A stretch of DNA of 7,827 nucleotides from an uncultured Rubellimicrobium sp. (GTDB lineage: Bacteria > Pseudomonadota > Alphaproteobacteria > Rhodobacterales > Rhodobacteraceae). The notes beneath the pieces were generated by a model. The model saw only the letters and a list, made by a program, of their open reading frames with translations, had not been told where the DNA came from and made no database searches. Of the stretch, positions 1 through 7,602 are shown piece by piece. The stretch lies in the NCBI GenBank assembly GCA_902805995.1, contig CADCUU010000069.1:1-7827 (forward strand), in the 5' to 3' direction. The position numbers and the translations under genes were made by a program. Positions within the stretch are counted from its first letter, which is position 1. Each line of letters starts with the position of its first letter.

Positions 1-2047
<2,047 letters not shown>

Positions 2048-2060
2048 AGGGAACGCCGCC

Positions 2061-2534
2061 ATGAACATTGGAGAAGCCTCCAAGGCCACCGGCGTCAGCG
2101 CCAAGATGATCCGCTACTACGAGGAGACGGGCCTCATCCCCCCGGCCGCACGGAGGGACAGCGGCTACCGCGACTACAGCGAATCCGACATCCACCGCCT
2201 CCGCTTCATCCGCCGCGCCCGCGACCTGGGCTTCACCGTGGACCAGATCGGCGACCTCCTCGGCCTCTGGAGCGACCGCTCTCGTGCCAGCGCCTCCGTC
2301 AAGGCCATCGCGCTCGACCACGTGGCCGCCCTTCGCCGCAAGCTTCAGGAGATCGAGGGCATGATCGCCACGCTCGAAGGCCTCGCCGCCACCTGCCACG
2401 GCGACGACCGCCCCGACTGCCCGATCATCGACGGACTGTCCTCTGAGGCGGAGGCGCCCCCGCCCAAACTCTCGCGCCGCCGCTTCGGCGACCCGGGCAA
2501 CACCTCCACCCGTCCCCCCGCGCGCCAGAGTTAG
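2061..2534 (+). CDS. cueR: CueR-type MerR-family copper-responsive transcriptional regulator
   Basis: Dimeric DNA-binding activator expected to sense cytoplasmic Cu+ and switch on copper export genes by untwisting promoters with a long spacer. The 157-residue protein has the MerR N-terminal winged helix (MNIGEASKATGVSAKMIRYYE, then GYRDYS), a dimerisation coiled coil (about 80-110), and the metal loop C112-HGDDRPD-C120-PII. Both cysteines sit at the same positions as in E. coli CueR. Ser77 is also present, the residue that marks sensors of +1 metals rather than +2 metals. An AAGGGA ribosome site (2047-2052) lies 8 bases before the ATG. The tail (about 127-157) is Pro/Arg-rich, longer than in E. 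coli CueR (135 residues), and lacks the terminal CC/HH cluster. It lies directly downstream of copA, so a copA-cueR operon under its own control is likely, though the operator is not visible here. Confidence 0.93.
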   Translation: MNIGEASKATGVSAKMIRYYEETGLIPPAARRDSGYRDYSESDIHRLRFIRRARDLGFTVDQIGDLLGLWSDRSRASASVKAIALDHVAALRRKLQEIEGMIATLEGLAATCHGDDRPDCPIIDGLSSEAEAPPPKLSRRRFGDPGNTSTRPPARQS

Positions 2535-2538
2535 GGAG

Positions 2539-3462
2539 TCACCGCCCGATCCGCGGATCCTCCGGATGCCGCTCCACCCCCACGGGGTCCTTGTGGATCA
2601 TTACATCGGCCTGCGGATAGACGCGGATGATCTCCCGCCGCAGCGCCGCGCCAATGGCATGGGCCTCGTCCAGCGTCTGGTCGCCATCCAACTCGATATG
2701 GATGTTGACGAAGATGCGGCTCCCCGCGGTGCGCGTCCGCAGGTCGTGATGCCCCCGCACCCCCGGAAAGCCCGAGGCGATCCCCTCGATCCCCGCGATC
2801 ACCTTGGGATCGGCGCGCCGGTCCATCAGCGCGTCGAAGGCCCGCCGCCCGATGGCCCCGGCCCCCAGGATCATCACCCCCGCCGCCGCCAGCGCCACGA
2901 TCGAATCGATCCGCGTAAGCCCATAGGCCGCCGAGGCCCAGAGCGCCACGAGGCCCCCCAGCGCCGGCATCAGGTCGCCCACGTAATGCAGCGAATCCGC
3001 CGCCACGACGGGGTTGCCCGTCCGCCGCACCACGCGTCGCTGCCAGAGCACGAGGCCCGCCGTCAGCACCACCGACACGCCCAGCACCGCCGCGCCCGCC
3101 CCTTCGGAGGCGATCTCTGGCGGGGCCACCGACAAGAGCCGCCGCAGCGCCGCCCCTGCGATCACGCAGGCCGACACCAGCACCAGCGCCGCCTGCATCA
3201 GCGCCGCGATATCCTCCGCCGAGGTGTGCCCAAAGGCGTGATCCTCGTCCGCAGGCTTCTGCGCATAAAGAATCGCGACCAGCCCCCCCGCCGACATCAG
3301 GAGGTCCAGCGCCGAATCGACCAGCGTCGCCGCGATGGACAGCGCACCCGTCTGGCCCAGCGCCCAGAGCTTCAGCGCCACCAGCGTCACCGCCACGGCG
3401 ACCGAGGCGAGCCCGGCGGAGATGTTGAGGCGCCCCTCGGGCGCGGATGCGATTCCGCTCAT
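2539..3462 (-). CDS. fieF: Cation diffusion facilitator, FieF/YiiP-like divalent metal exporter
   Basis: Inner-membrane proton antiporter of the CDF family, expected to export Zn2+, Fe2+ or related divalent ions. The protein is 307 residues. The transport-site tetrad is complete: D49 and D53 in helix 2 (LVDSALD), H159 and D163 in helix 5 (HYVGD). The DEDHAFGH segment (72-79) matches the FieF loop after helix 2. The C-terminal cytoplasmic domain keeps the FieF metal ligands in GHHDLRTR, NIHIEL, DEAHAIG and MIHKDP. I chose the ATG at 3462 because the extra 30 Arg-rich residues of the longer frame overlap the SH3 gene and do not look like CDF sequence; no strong ribosome site precedes it, so coupling to the upstream gene is possible. 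The SH3 gene ends 28 bases upstream. It converges on cueR with a 4-base gap. The exact metal cannot be told from sequence. Confidence 0.92.
   Translation of the reverse strand: MSGIASAPEGRLNISAGLASVAVAVTLVALKLWALGQTGALSIAATLVDSALDLLMSAGGLVAILYAQKPADEDHAFGHTSAEDIAALMQAALVLVSACVIAGAALRRLLSVAPPEIASEGAGAAVLGVSVVLTAGLVLWQRRVVRRTGNPVVAADSLHYVGDLMPALGGLVALWASAAYGLTRIDSIVALAAAGVMILGAGAIGRRAFDALMDRRADPKVIAGIEGIASGFPGVRGHHDLRTRTAGSRIFVNIHIELDGDQTLDEAHAIGAALRREIIRVYPQADVMIHKDPVGVERHPEDPRIGR
2548..2559. repeat. 12-base perfect palindrome at the end of the CDF gene
   Basis: GATCCGCGGATC is a perfect self-complementary 12-mer. It lies inside the last codons of the CDF exporter (encoding D-P-R-I), 13 bases past the cueR stop. 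It could form a cruciform or small stem where the two transcripts converge, but codon content alone (CGC/GAT-rich) can produce this in a GC-rich genome. Confidence 0.35.
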
Positions 3463-3490
3463 GCGCGGGCGTCTAGGCCCTGCGCGCGGC

Positions 3491-4099
3491 CTAGTCGAGA
3501 ACCTCGTCCGCCGCCACGCCCCAAAGCGCCGACTTGAGCGCCCAGCCGCCATAGCCGCCCGCGCTCAGCCGGCACCAGTCGACCTCGCAACTTTCCAGCC
3601 GCGCCACCACGTTCCGCTGGAGGAGCGCCACTTCCTGCGCCTCCAGGTCCGGGCGGGCGCGCAGGGGCATGCGGTCCTGATCCACGATCACCGTGCGAAC
3701 GCCCGACAGAAGCTGGTAATGCACCCAGCCCCCTTCGCCGTCGCGATCCTCCACCCGCCGCCAATGGCCGTGCTCGGCGGTGATGCGCAGCGGCATGTCC
3801 TCACGCACGAAGACCCAGTCGATCCGGTGGTTCAGCGTCGGCCCGCGCCGCGCATTCCCCTCATCGGTCTTGAGCGACACGAACCGGGGCAGCGGCAGGT
3901 TCGTCTCCGGCCCAACGCTGGGGGAGGGCGGAGCGACCGGCATGGGCGCGTTCGACACCGGAACGACCTGCTCCTCCACGGGCGGGATCGCGAACGGACC
4001 GGGCCGCGCCAGCGGCCGCAACTCCGCGAGCGCCGGACCGGCCATGACCAGACCCGCCGCCAATACCGCCCCGAGGCGAGTCCAACGCCCTGTCAACAT
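3491..4099 (-). CDS. Secreted protein with two bacterial SH3-like domains (COG3807-like)
   Basis: Predicted exported protein of 202 residues, function unknown. The N-terminus is a clear Sec signal peptide: basic MLTGRWTR, a hydrophobic stretch to about residue 20, and a likely cleavage after ALA (A25/E26). After a Pro-rich linker come two SH3-like units. The first begins at NARRGPTLNHRIDWVF and ends at GGWVHYQLLSG. The second begins at MPLRARPDL and ends at YGGWALKSALWGV; it has two cysteines (ESCEVDWC) that could form a disulfide in the periplasm. Bacterial SH3 domains often bind cell-wall peptides, so an envelope role is a reasonable guess. The ATG at 4099 is preferred to an upstream GTG (4141) because it has a GGAG ribosome site 6 bases before it and gives a proper signal peptide. 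Relatives in Rhodobacterales have, to my memory, sometimes been mislabelled as aspartyl-tRNA synthetase; nothing here resembles a synthetase. The CDF exporter follows after 28 bases. Confidence 0.85.
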   Translation of the reverse strand: MLTGRWTRLGAVLAAGLVMAGPALAELRPLARPGPFAIPPVEEQVVPVSNAPMPVAPPSPSVGPETNLPLPRFVSLKTDEGNARRGPTLNHRIDWVFVREDMPLRITAEHGHWRRVEDRDGEGGWVHYQLLSGVRTVIVDQDRMPLRARPDLEAQEVALLQRNVVARLESCEVDWCRLSAGGYGGWALKSALWGVAADEVLD

Positions 4100-4157
4100 G
4101 CCGCTCTCCATCTGCCCCAAGGACCGAAGGTCTTCCGCCACCCGGCCCGCGTGGTCC

Positions 4158-4185
4158 TATTTGCCATGTCCTGACGCCCCGGCAA
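4158..4185 (-). promoter_or_regulatory. Weak candidate promoter for the SH3-domain gene
   Basis: On the minus strand TTGCCG (4180-4185) is followed after 16 bases by CAAATA (4158-4163), the only A/T-rich hexamer in the 205-base gap. A start near 4151 would leave a leader of about 50 bases with the GGAG ribosome site. The -10 match is poor, so this is tentative. The alternative is read-through from qorA. Confidence 0.22.
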
Positions 4186-4241
4186 AGCACGGCCTCCCCC
4201 CGCGACGCAAGGAGGTCCCCCAGGTGTGGTGACCGCGCGAC

Positions 4242-4287
4242 GGTGCCGCCCGACCCCGCCCGACCGGGCCGAACGGGGCAGGGCACC
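4242..4287. terminator. GC-rich imperfect hairpin downstream of qorA
   Basis: GGTGCC (4242-4247) pairs with GGCACC (4282-4287), CCCCG (4254-4258) with CGGGG (4274-4278), and CCC (4259-4261) with GGG (4266-4268) in the centre. The structure begins 17 bases past the qorA stop, where a terminator would be expected. No T tract follows on the minus strand, so it is either a non-canonical terminator, a Rho-dependent end or an RNA 3'-end stabiliser. The rest of 4100-4304 holds only a weak candidate promoter and no supported gene. Confidence 0.4.
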
Positions 4288-4304
4288 ACCACGCGTCCCG
4301 CCGG

Positions 4305-5291
4305 TCACGGCAGCAGCACCGTCGATCCCGTCGTCGCCCGCGCGGACAGGATGCGGTGCGCCTCCGCCACCTCGGACAGCGGGAACCGCTGGTCGATCCG
4401 CATCTTCACCGCCCCGCTCTCCATCTTCGCGAACAGGTCCGCCGCCATCGCACGGCAGGTCTCCGGGTCAGACACATGGGTGAACAGCGTGGGCCGCGTC
4501 ACCTTCAGCGACCCCTTCGCCGCCAGCGTCGTGATGTCGATGGGCGGCACCTTGCCCGAGGCGTTCCCGAACGAGATCATCATCCCCAGGGGCCGCAGCG
4601 AATCCAGCGAGGCGTCCCAGGTGTCCTTGCCCACCCCGTCCATCACGATGTCCACCCCGCGCCCACCGGTAAGCCGCCGCACCTCCGCTGCCACATCCGC
4701 GACGGCGCGGTAGTCGATCACCTCCGACGCCCCATGCTCGCGGGCCAGCGCGCATTTCTCAGGGCTCCCGGCGGTTCCGATCAGCCGGATGCCCTCGCTC
4801 CTCGCCCACTGGCACGCGATCAGGCCCACGCCGCCCGCCGCCGCATGAAACAGCACCGTATCGTCCGGCCCGATCTCCACCGTGCGGCGGAACAGGTACT
4901 GCACGGTCAGCCCCTTCAGCATCGCCGCCGCGGCCTCCTCAAAGGACACCGAATCGGGCAGGGGCACCACGATCCCCGCCGGCATGACCCGCGCGTCGGA
5001 ATAAGAGCCCGGCGGCCCCCCGGCATAGGCTGCGCGGTCCCCCACCCGCAGATGCGTGACACCGTCCCCCACCGCCTCGATGACGCCCGCGCCCTCCTGG
5101 CCCAACGCCGTGGGCAGCGGCATCGTATAGAGCCCCGACCGTTGATAGGTGTCGAGGAAGTTGAGCCCGATCGCCTCGTGCCGGATCAGCACCTCGCCCG
5201 GCCCGGGCTCCCCCAGGGGGCGGTCCTCGAACTCCATGACCTCGGGCGCGCCCTGCTGGCGGATCACGACGGTGCGGGCGGTGCGGCTCAT
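4305..5291 (-). CDS. qorA: NADPH:quinone oxidoreductase, QorA-type zinc-free MDR protein
   Basis: Soluble enzyme of the medium-chain dehydrogenase/reductase superfamily, expected to reduce quinones or reactive carbonyls using NADPH. At 328 residues it nearly equals E. coli QorA (327), and closely similar stretches run its whole length: NFLDTYQRSGLY (44-55), the MLKGLTVQYLFRRT segment (about 124-137), the nucleotide-binding turn AAAGGVG (150-156) with LIACQWA after it, DTWDASLDSLRPLGMMISFGN, and a C-terminal ILSARATTGSTVLLP. No catalytic zinc cysteines are present, as expected for the quinone reductase branch. I chose the ATG at 5291: GGAGA lies a few bases upstream, and residues before it in the longer frame do not match the family. 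It is transcribed away from the DUF1328 gene across a 140-base region containing candidate operators. The natural substrate cannot be read from sequence. Confidence 0.93.
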   Translation of the reverse strand: MSRTARTVVIRQQGAPEVMEFEDRPLGEPGPGEVLIRHEAIGLNFLDTYQRSGLYTMPLPTALGQEGAGVIEAVGDGVTHLRVGDRAAYAGGPPGSYSDARVMPAGIVVPLPDSVSFEEAAAAMLKGLTVQYLFRRTVEIGPDDTVLFHAAAGGVGLIACQWARSEGIRLIGTAGSPEKCALAREHGASEVIDYRAVADVAAEVRRLTGGRGVDIVMDGVGKDTWDASLDSLRPLGMMISFGNASGKVPPIDITTLAAKGSLKVTRPTLFTHVSDPETCRAMAADLFAKMESGAVKMRIDQRFPLSEVAEAHRILSARATTGSTVLLP

Positions 5292-5322
5292 GGGGCTCTC
5301 CGGCTCGGTTGGCGTTGCGGGA

Positions 5323-5351
5323 ATCCTACCCCGCCCGGCGCCCATTCGGAA
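5323..5351 (-). promoter_or_regulatory. Candidate sigma-70-like promoter for qorA
   Basis: On the minus strand TTCCGA (5346-5351) is followed after 17 bases by TAGGAT (5323-5328; 4 of 6 to TATAAT). A start near 5316 would give a leader of about 25 bases that includes the GGAGA ribosome site of qorA. The -35 match is weak, but it lies inside the palindrome at 5341-5355, which would suit repression by a bound protein. Confidence 0.3.
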
Positions 5352-5355
5352 TGGG
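5341..5355. promoter_or_regulatory. 15-base palindrome, candidate operator
   Basis: CCCATTC-G-GAATGGG is a perfect 7-base inverted repeat with one central base. The symmetry extends outward by G5340/C5356 and, past one mismatch, by three more pairs. A third copy of the half-site (GAATGGGC) occurs at 5381-5388. It sits 50 bases upstream of qorA and 77 upstream of the DUF1328 gene, between divergent genes, where an operator is more likely than a terminator. The binding protein is unknown. Confidence 0.4.
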
Positions 5356-5368
5356 CCCCGCGCGCGCC

Positions 5369-5393
5369 GGAACCCGACCCGAATGGGCGAGTT
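5369..5393 (+). promoter_or_regulatory. Tentative ECF/general-stress-like promoter for the DUF1328 gene
   Basis: GGAAC (5369-5373) followed after 16 bases by AGTT (5390-5393) resembles the GGAAC-N16/17-CGTT promoters of alphaproteobacterial EcfG-type sigma factors. The implied start near 5400 leaves a 30-base leader with a good ribosome site. Short motifs like this arise by chance, and I cannot tell whether this organism has such a sigma factor. Confidence 0.2.
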
Positions 5394-5401
5394 GACTTGC
5401 C
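5386..5401. promoter_or_regulatory. 16-base near-perfect dyad upstream of the DUF1328 gene
   Basis: GGCGAGTTGACTTGCC pairs at 7 of 8 symmetric positions (only G5389/T5398 fails). It is centred 38 bases before the ATG of the DUF1328 gene and contains the TTGACT hexamer. Size and symmetry are those of a dimeric repressor or activator site. It differs in sequence from the palindrome at 5341-5355, so the two could bind different proteins. Confidence 0.35.
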
Positions 5402-5431
5402 AAATGCCCTTCTCCTGAAAGGAGTTACCAG

Positions 5432-5605
5432 ATGCTCGGATGGGCTATCGCGTTCCTCGTGATCGCGCTGATCGCCGCGCTTTTCGGCTTCGGCGGGATC
5501 GCCTCGGCTTCGGCCGGGATCGCGCAGATCATCTTCTTCGTCTTCATCGCGCTGTTCGTCATCGCGATGATCATGCGCGTGGTCCGCGGCCGACCACCAG
5601 TCTGA
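5432..5605 (+). CDS. Small DUF1328/UPF0391 (YtjA-like) membrane protein
   Basis: Inner-membrane miniprotein of 57 residues, molecular function unknown. It starts [20 protein letters not shown], followed by [13 protein letters not shown] and a second hydrophobic segment [16 protein letters not shown], ending in a basic tail RVVRGRPPV. This two-helix pattern with a Gly/Ala/Ser-rich turn, the opening MLGWA and the length of 50-60 residues are typical of DUF1328, whose enterobacterial member is YtjA. A strong ribosome site AAAGGAG (5418-5424) lies 7 bases before the ATG, unusually good for this window. The gene is preceded by a dyad and a possible stress-type promoter, is divergent from qorA, and ends in front of a hairpin shared with panB. 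Members of this family are often expressed under stress, but that is family background and is not shown here. Confidence 0.9.
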   Translation: MLGWAIAFLVIALIAALFGFGGIASASAGIAQIIFFVFIALFVIAMIMRVVRGRPPV

Positions 5606-5630
5606 CGGCCGCGACAGTAGAACCACGACC

Positions 5631-5657
5631 AAGGGCCCCTGCCACGGCGGGGGCCTT
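5631..5657. terminator. Bidirectional hairpin terminator candidate between the DUF1328 gene and panB
   Basis: AAGG-G-CCCC (5631-5639) pairs with GGGG-G-CCTT (5649-5657), 8 of 9 positions with one G/G mismatch, around a 9-base loop that can itself pair. It lies 25 bases past the DUF1328 stop and 7 bases past the panB stop, so it can serve both converging genes. The A/T ends of the stem give only a two-base T tail in each direction. Confidence 0.55.
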
Positions 5658-5664
5658 CCCACAT

Positions 5665-6480
5665 CTAGCGATAAACCTGATCCTCGGTCGGGAACCCGCG
5701 CGACCGCACATCGGCGGCATAGGCTTCCACCGCCTGCTCGATCATCGCGCCCAACTGCCCGTAAACCTTCACGAACTTCGGCGGACGCGGGCTCAGCCCC
5801 AGCATGTCCTCCAGCACCAGGATCTGCCCGTCGCAGGCCGCCGAGGCGCCGATGCCCACCGTGGGGATCGGGCACTCCGCCGTGATCCGCGCCGCCAAGG
5901 GCTCCACCACCCCCTCGACCACCACGGAGAATGCCCCGGCCTCCGCAACCACGCGGGCATCTTCCAGATGCGCGGGCCAGGTCTCCTCATCCCGCCCTTG
6001 CGTCTTGAACCCGCCCATGACGTGCGAGGACTGCGGCGTCAGCCCGATATGCGCCATCACCGGAATGCCCCGCTCCGTCAGGAAGCGGATCGTCTCCCCC
6101 ATGCGGCTTCCGCCTTCCAGCTTCACCGCCCCGCAGCCCGTTTCCTTCATCACATGGGCGGCGTTGCGGAAGGCGACGTTCGGGCCTTCCTCATAGCTCC
6201 CGAACGGCATGTCCACGACCACGAGGGCCTGCTTCGTCCCCCGCACCACCGCGCGCCCGTGCATGACCATAAGGTCCAGCGGCACGCCCACCGTCGTCTC
6301 CATCCCGTGCATCACCATGCCGAGGGAGTCGCCCACGAGGATCAGGTCGGCATGCCGGTCCACGATGGCCGCCGTATGCGCGTGATAGGAGGTGAGGCAC
6401 ACGATGGGCTCGCCCCCCTTGCGCGCCCGGATCTGGGGCACTGTCGTGCGGCGGACGGGCTTGGCGGGCTCGGTGCTCAT
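5665..6480 (-). CDS. panB: 3-methyl-2-oxobutanoate hydroxymethyltransferase
   Basis: Cytoplasmic enzyme for the first committed step of pantothenate synthesis: it transfers a hydroxymethyl group from 5,10-methylene-tetrahydrofolate to 2-oxoisovalerate, giving ketopantoate. The protein is 271 residues, normal for the family. Mg2+ and active-site residues can be matched to E. coli PanB: D51 in VGDSLG, D90 in [10 protein letters not shown]120 and E122 in VKLEGG, H144 in AHIGLTPQS, and the catalytic base E189 in VVEGVVEP. The later [21 protein letters not shown] block is also typical, with Ser where many homologues have Gly. Its ATG overlaps the panC stop in ATGA, and its ribosome site (GAGGAG, within 6485-6491) lies in the panC tail, so translation is probably coupled. 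It is the last gene of the panC-panB operon and ends at a hairpin. Confidence 0.96.
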   Translation of the reverse strand: MSTEPAKPVRRTTVPQIRARKGGEPIVCLTSYHAHTAAIVDRHADLILVGDSLGMVMHGMETTVGVPLDLMVMHGRAVVRGTKQALVVVDMPFGSYEEGPNVAFRNAAHVMKETGCGAVKLEGGSRMGETIRFLTERGIPVMAHIGLTPQSSHVMGGFKTQGRDEETWPAHLEDARVVAEAGAFSVVVEGVVEPLAARITAECPIPTVGIGASAACDGQILVLEDMLGLSPRPPKFVKVYGQLGAMIEQAVEAYAADVRSRGFPTEDQVYR

Positions 6481-7388
6481 GGCGTCTCCTCGCGTGGCGC
6501 GGCGTCGGTGTCAGTGTCGGCGTCGCGCGGTTGGGGCAGGGTGCCCGGACGGGGCGGGTCGATCTCGCGCTGATCGATCAGCAGCACGCCCCCGAACTCC
6601 GCCGAGATCATGATGCCCGCGCGCCCCGTCAGATGCCGCACCACGGGCCGAAAACTCTCGGCATCCACGACATCGAGGCCCCTCAGGCTCGCGCGCGGCT
6701 CCGCTTCGACGGTCTCGCGGATCGCCGCCACCATCTCCTCCAGCGTCGAGCCGTCCCTCACCATCGCCTCGGCCCGGTCGAGGGCACGTCCCAGCACCAC
6801 CGCCGCCGCGCGATCCGCAGGCGAAAGCCGCACGTTCCGCGACGACATGGCCAGCCCGTCCGCCTCGCGCAGCGTGGGCACCCCGACGATCTCCACCGGC
6901 ACGAACAGGTCCCGCACCATGCGCCGGATCACGGCGAGTTGCTGGTAGTCCTTTTCCCCGAACATCGCGACATCCGGCCCCACGATGTTCAAAAGCCGCA
7001 GCACCACGGTCGAGACACCCCGGAAATGCCCCGGCCGCACCGCCCCGTGATAAAGCCCCGACAGCCGCGTGACCTCCACGACCGTCTCGTCGCCCTCGGG
7101 ATACATCTCCGCCACGGGCGGCAGGAACAGCGCGTCCACTCCCGCCTGCTCCAGCATCAGGCGGTCCGCCTCCAGCGTCTTGGGATAAGCGGCAAGGTCC
7201 TTGGGGTCCCCGAACTGCGTGGGGTTCACGAAGATCGACACGACCACATGCTCCGCCCGCGCCCGCGCCTCGGCCACCAGCGCCATGTGCCCGGCATGAA
7301 GGGCCCCCATGGTCGGTACCAGCGCGACGCGGCCCGGCCAGGACGCCCGCAGCCTCCACATCGCGACGACGGTCTCGCAGGTTTCCAA
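6477..7388 (-). CDS. panC: Pantothenate synthetase (pantoate--beta-alanine ligase)
   Basis: Cytoplasmic ligase that joins pantoate and beta-alanine with ATP, via a pantoyl-adenylate, to make pantothenate. It is 303 residues. The nucleotidyltransferase motifs are visible: [10 protein letters not shown] with H31 and H34, FVNPTQF (53-59), [10 protein letters not shown] (about 120-129), GEKDYQQL (144-151) and MSSRNVRL (181-188, the KMSKS equivalent). The start is TTG at 7388, with a GGGGAG ribosome site 4 bases before it; this gives a normal spacing of about 20 residues to VALVPTMG. The first ATG (7361) would cut the expected N-terminal strand. An in-frame stop at 7407-7409 limits any longer start. 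The C-terminus carries an extra 25 or so residues, Pro/Asp/Thr-rich and probably disordered, beyond the usual length of about 280. It is first in the operon, overlapping panB by four bases. Confidence 0.95.
   Translation of the reverse strand: METCETVVAMWRLRASWPGRVALVPTMGALHAGHMALVAEARARAEHVVVSIFVNPTQFGDPKDLAAYPKTLEADRLMLEQAGVDALFLPPVAEMYPEGDETVVEVTRLSGLYHGAVRPGHFRGVSTVVLRLLNIVGPDVAMFGEKDYQQLAVIRRMVRDLFVPVEIVGVPTLREADGLAMSSRNVRLSPADRAAAVVLGRALDRAEAMVRDGSTLEEMVAAIRETVEAEPRASLRGLDVVDAESFRPVVRHLTGRAGIMISAEFGGVLLIDQREIDPPRPGTLPQPRDADTDTDAAPREETP
6504..6524. repeat. Imperfect hexanucleotide repeat in the panC tail
   Basis: GTCGGT, GTCAGT, GTCGGC and GTC follow each other at six-base spacing. Read on the minus strand they encode alternating Asp and Thr (DADTDTD) in the extra C-terminal tail of PanC. 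Six-base changes here would keep frame and only alter tail length. Confidence 0.5.
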
Positions 7389-7415
7389 GTCGCTCCCCCC
7401 GGGCAGTCACGACAG

Positions 7416-7444
7416 GTTCTAGGCCCCCCCCGGCGGCCCGGCAA
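7416..7444 (-). promoter_or_regulatory. Candidate promoter for panC-panB with a G8 tract in its spacer
   Basis: On the minus strand TTGCCG (7439-7444; 4 of 6 to TTGACA) is followed after exactly 17 bases by TAGAAC (7416-7421; 4 of 6 to TATAAT). A start near 7409 gives a leader of about 20 bases that contains the ribosome site before the TTG codon. Eight consecutive G residues (C on the plus strand, 7424-7431) sit inside the spacer. Confidence 0.38.
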
Positions 7445-7511
7445 GGCGGCTCCGCCCCGGCTCCCACCCCCGTCCTCGCCACGCCCCCGATCAACCCCCT
7501 GCGAGGCATGC

Positions 7512-7541
7512 CCCGTCGCATCCGCGCTTCGTTGCGTCGGG
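7512..7541. promoter_or_regulatory. Interrupted dyad, candidate operator for the flavoprotein gene
   Basis: CCCGTCGCA (7512-7520) and TGCGTCGGG (7533-7541) are complementary at 8 of 9 positions, separated by 12 bases. The right arm covers the candidate -35 of the divergent flavoprotein gene. Position and symmetry suit a regulator-binding site, but GC-rich DNA often produces such pairs. The remaining intergenic sequence (7442-7511) shows nothing I can name. Confidence 0.3.
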
Positions 7542-7560
7542 CGCGACCGCGCCGTATCCC
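7532..7560 (+). promoter_or_regulatory. Candidate promoter for the FAD oxidoreductase gene
   Basis: TTGCGT (7532-7537) is followed after 17 bases by TATCCC (7555-7560). A start near 7567 would leave a leader of about 36 bases that includes the AGGGGGA ribosome site. The spacing is ideal, while both hexamers match consensus at only three of six positions. Confidence 0.3.
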
Positions 7561-7602
7561 GCGGCGCGGGCCAGATGGGCCGCGAACGGGCAGGGGGACA
7601 GC

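Noticed and set aside
2566..3537. A 323-residue plus-strand frame across the CDF gene
   Set aside because: It is rich in His, Arg, Gln and Pro with no domain logic, the usual antisense shadow of a high-GC gene; the opposite strand encodes an intact CDF protein with all ligands.
3463..3552. N-terminal extension of the CDF protein to 3552
   Set aside because: It would overlap the SH3 gene by 62 bases, and the added 30 residues are Arg-rich and unlike CDF N-termini.
4093..4167. A 24-residue minus-strand frame (MANRTTRAGW...) whose stop overlaps the SH3 start as ATGTTGA, like a coupling leader peptide
   Set aside because: The ribosome site is weak and too close, composition is what random GC-rich sequence gives, and it conflicts with the candidate promoter at 4158-4185. 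No support beyond the overlap.
5392..5420. TTGACT-N17-CTGAAA as a sigma-70 promoter for the DUF1328 gene
   Set aside because: The -10 would overlap the ribosome site and transcription would begin at about 5427, after the AAAGGAG, leaving the message without it.
7359..7361. ATG at 7361 as the panC start
   Set aside because: It leaves only 11 residues before the VALVPTMG strand and has no ribosome site; the TTG at 7388 has one and fits family length.
7424..7455. GGCGGCTCCGCC and similar short GC inverted repeats near 7445 as a terminator
   Set aside because: Short arms with two-base loops are common by chance at this GC content and the position lies upstream of both divergent genes.
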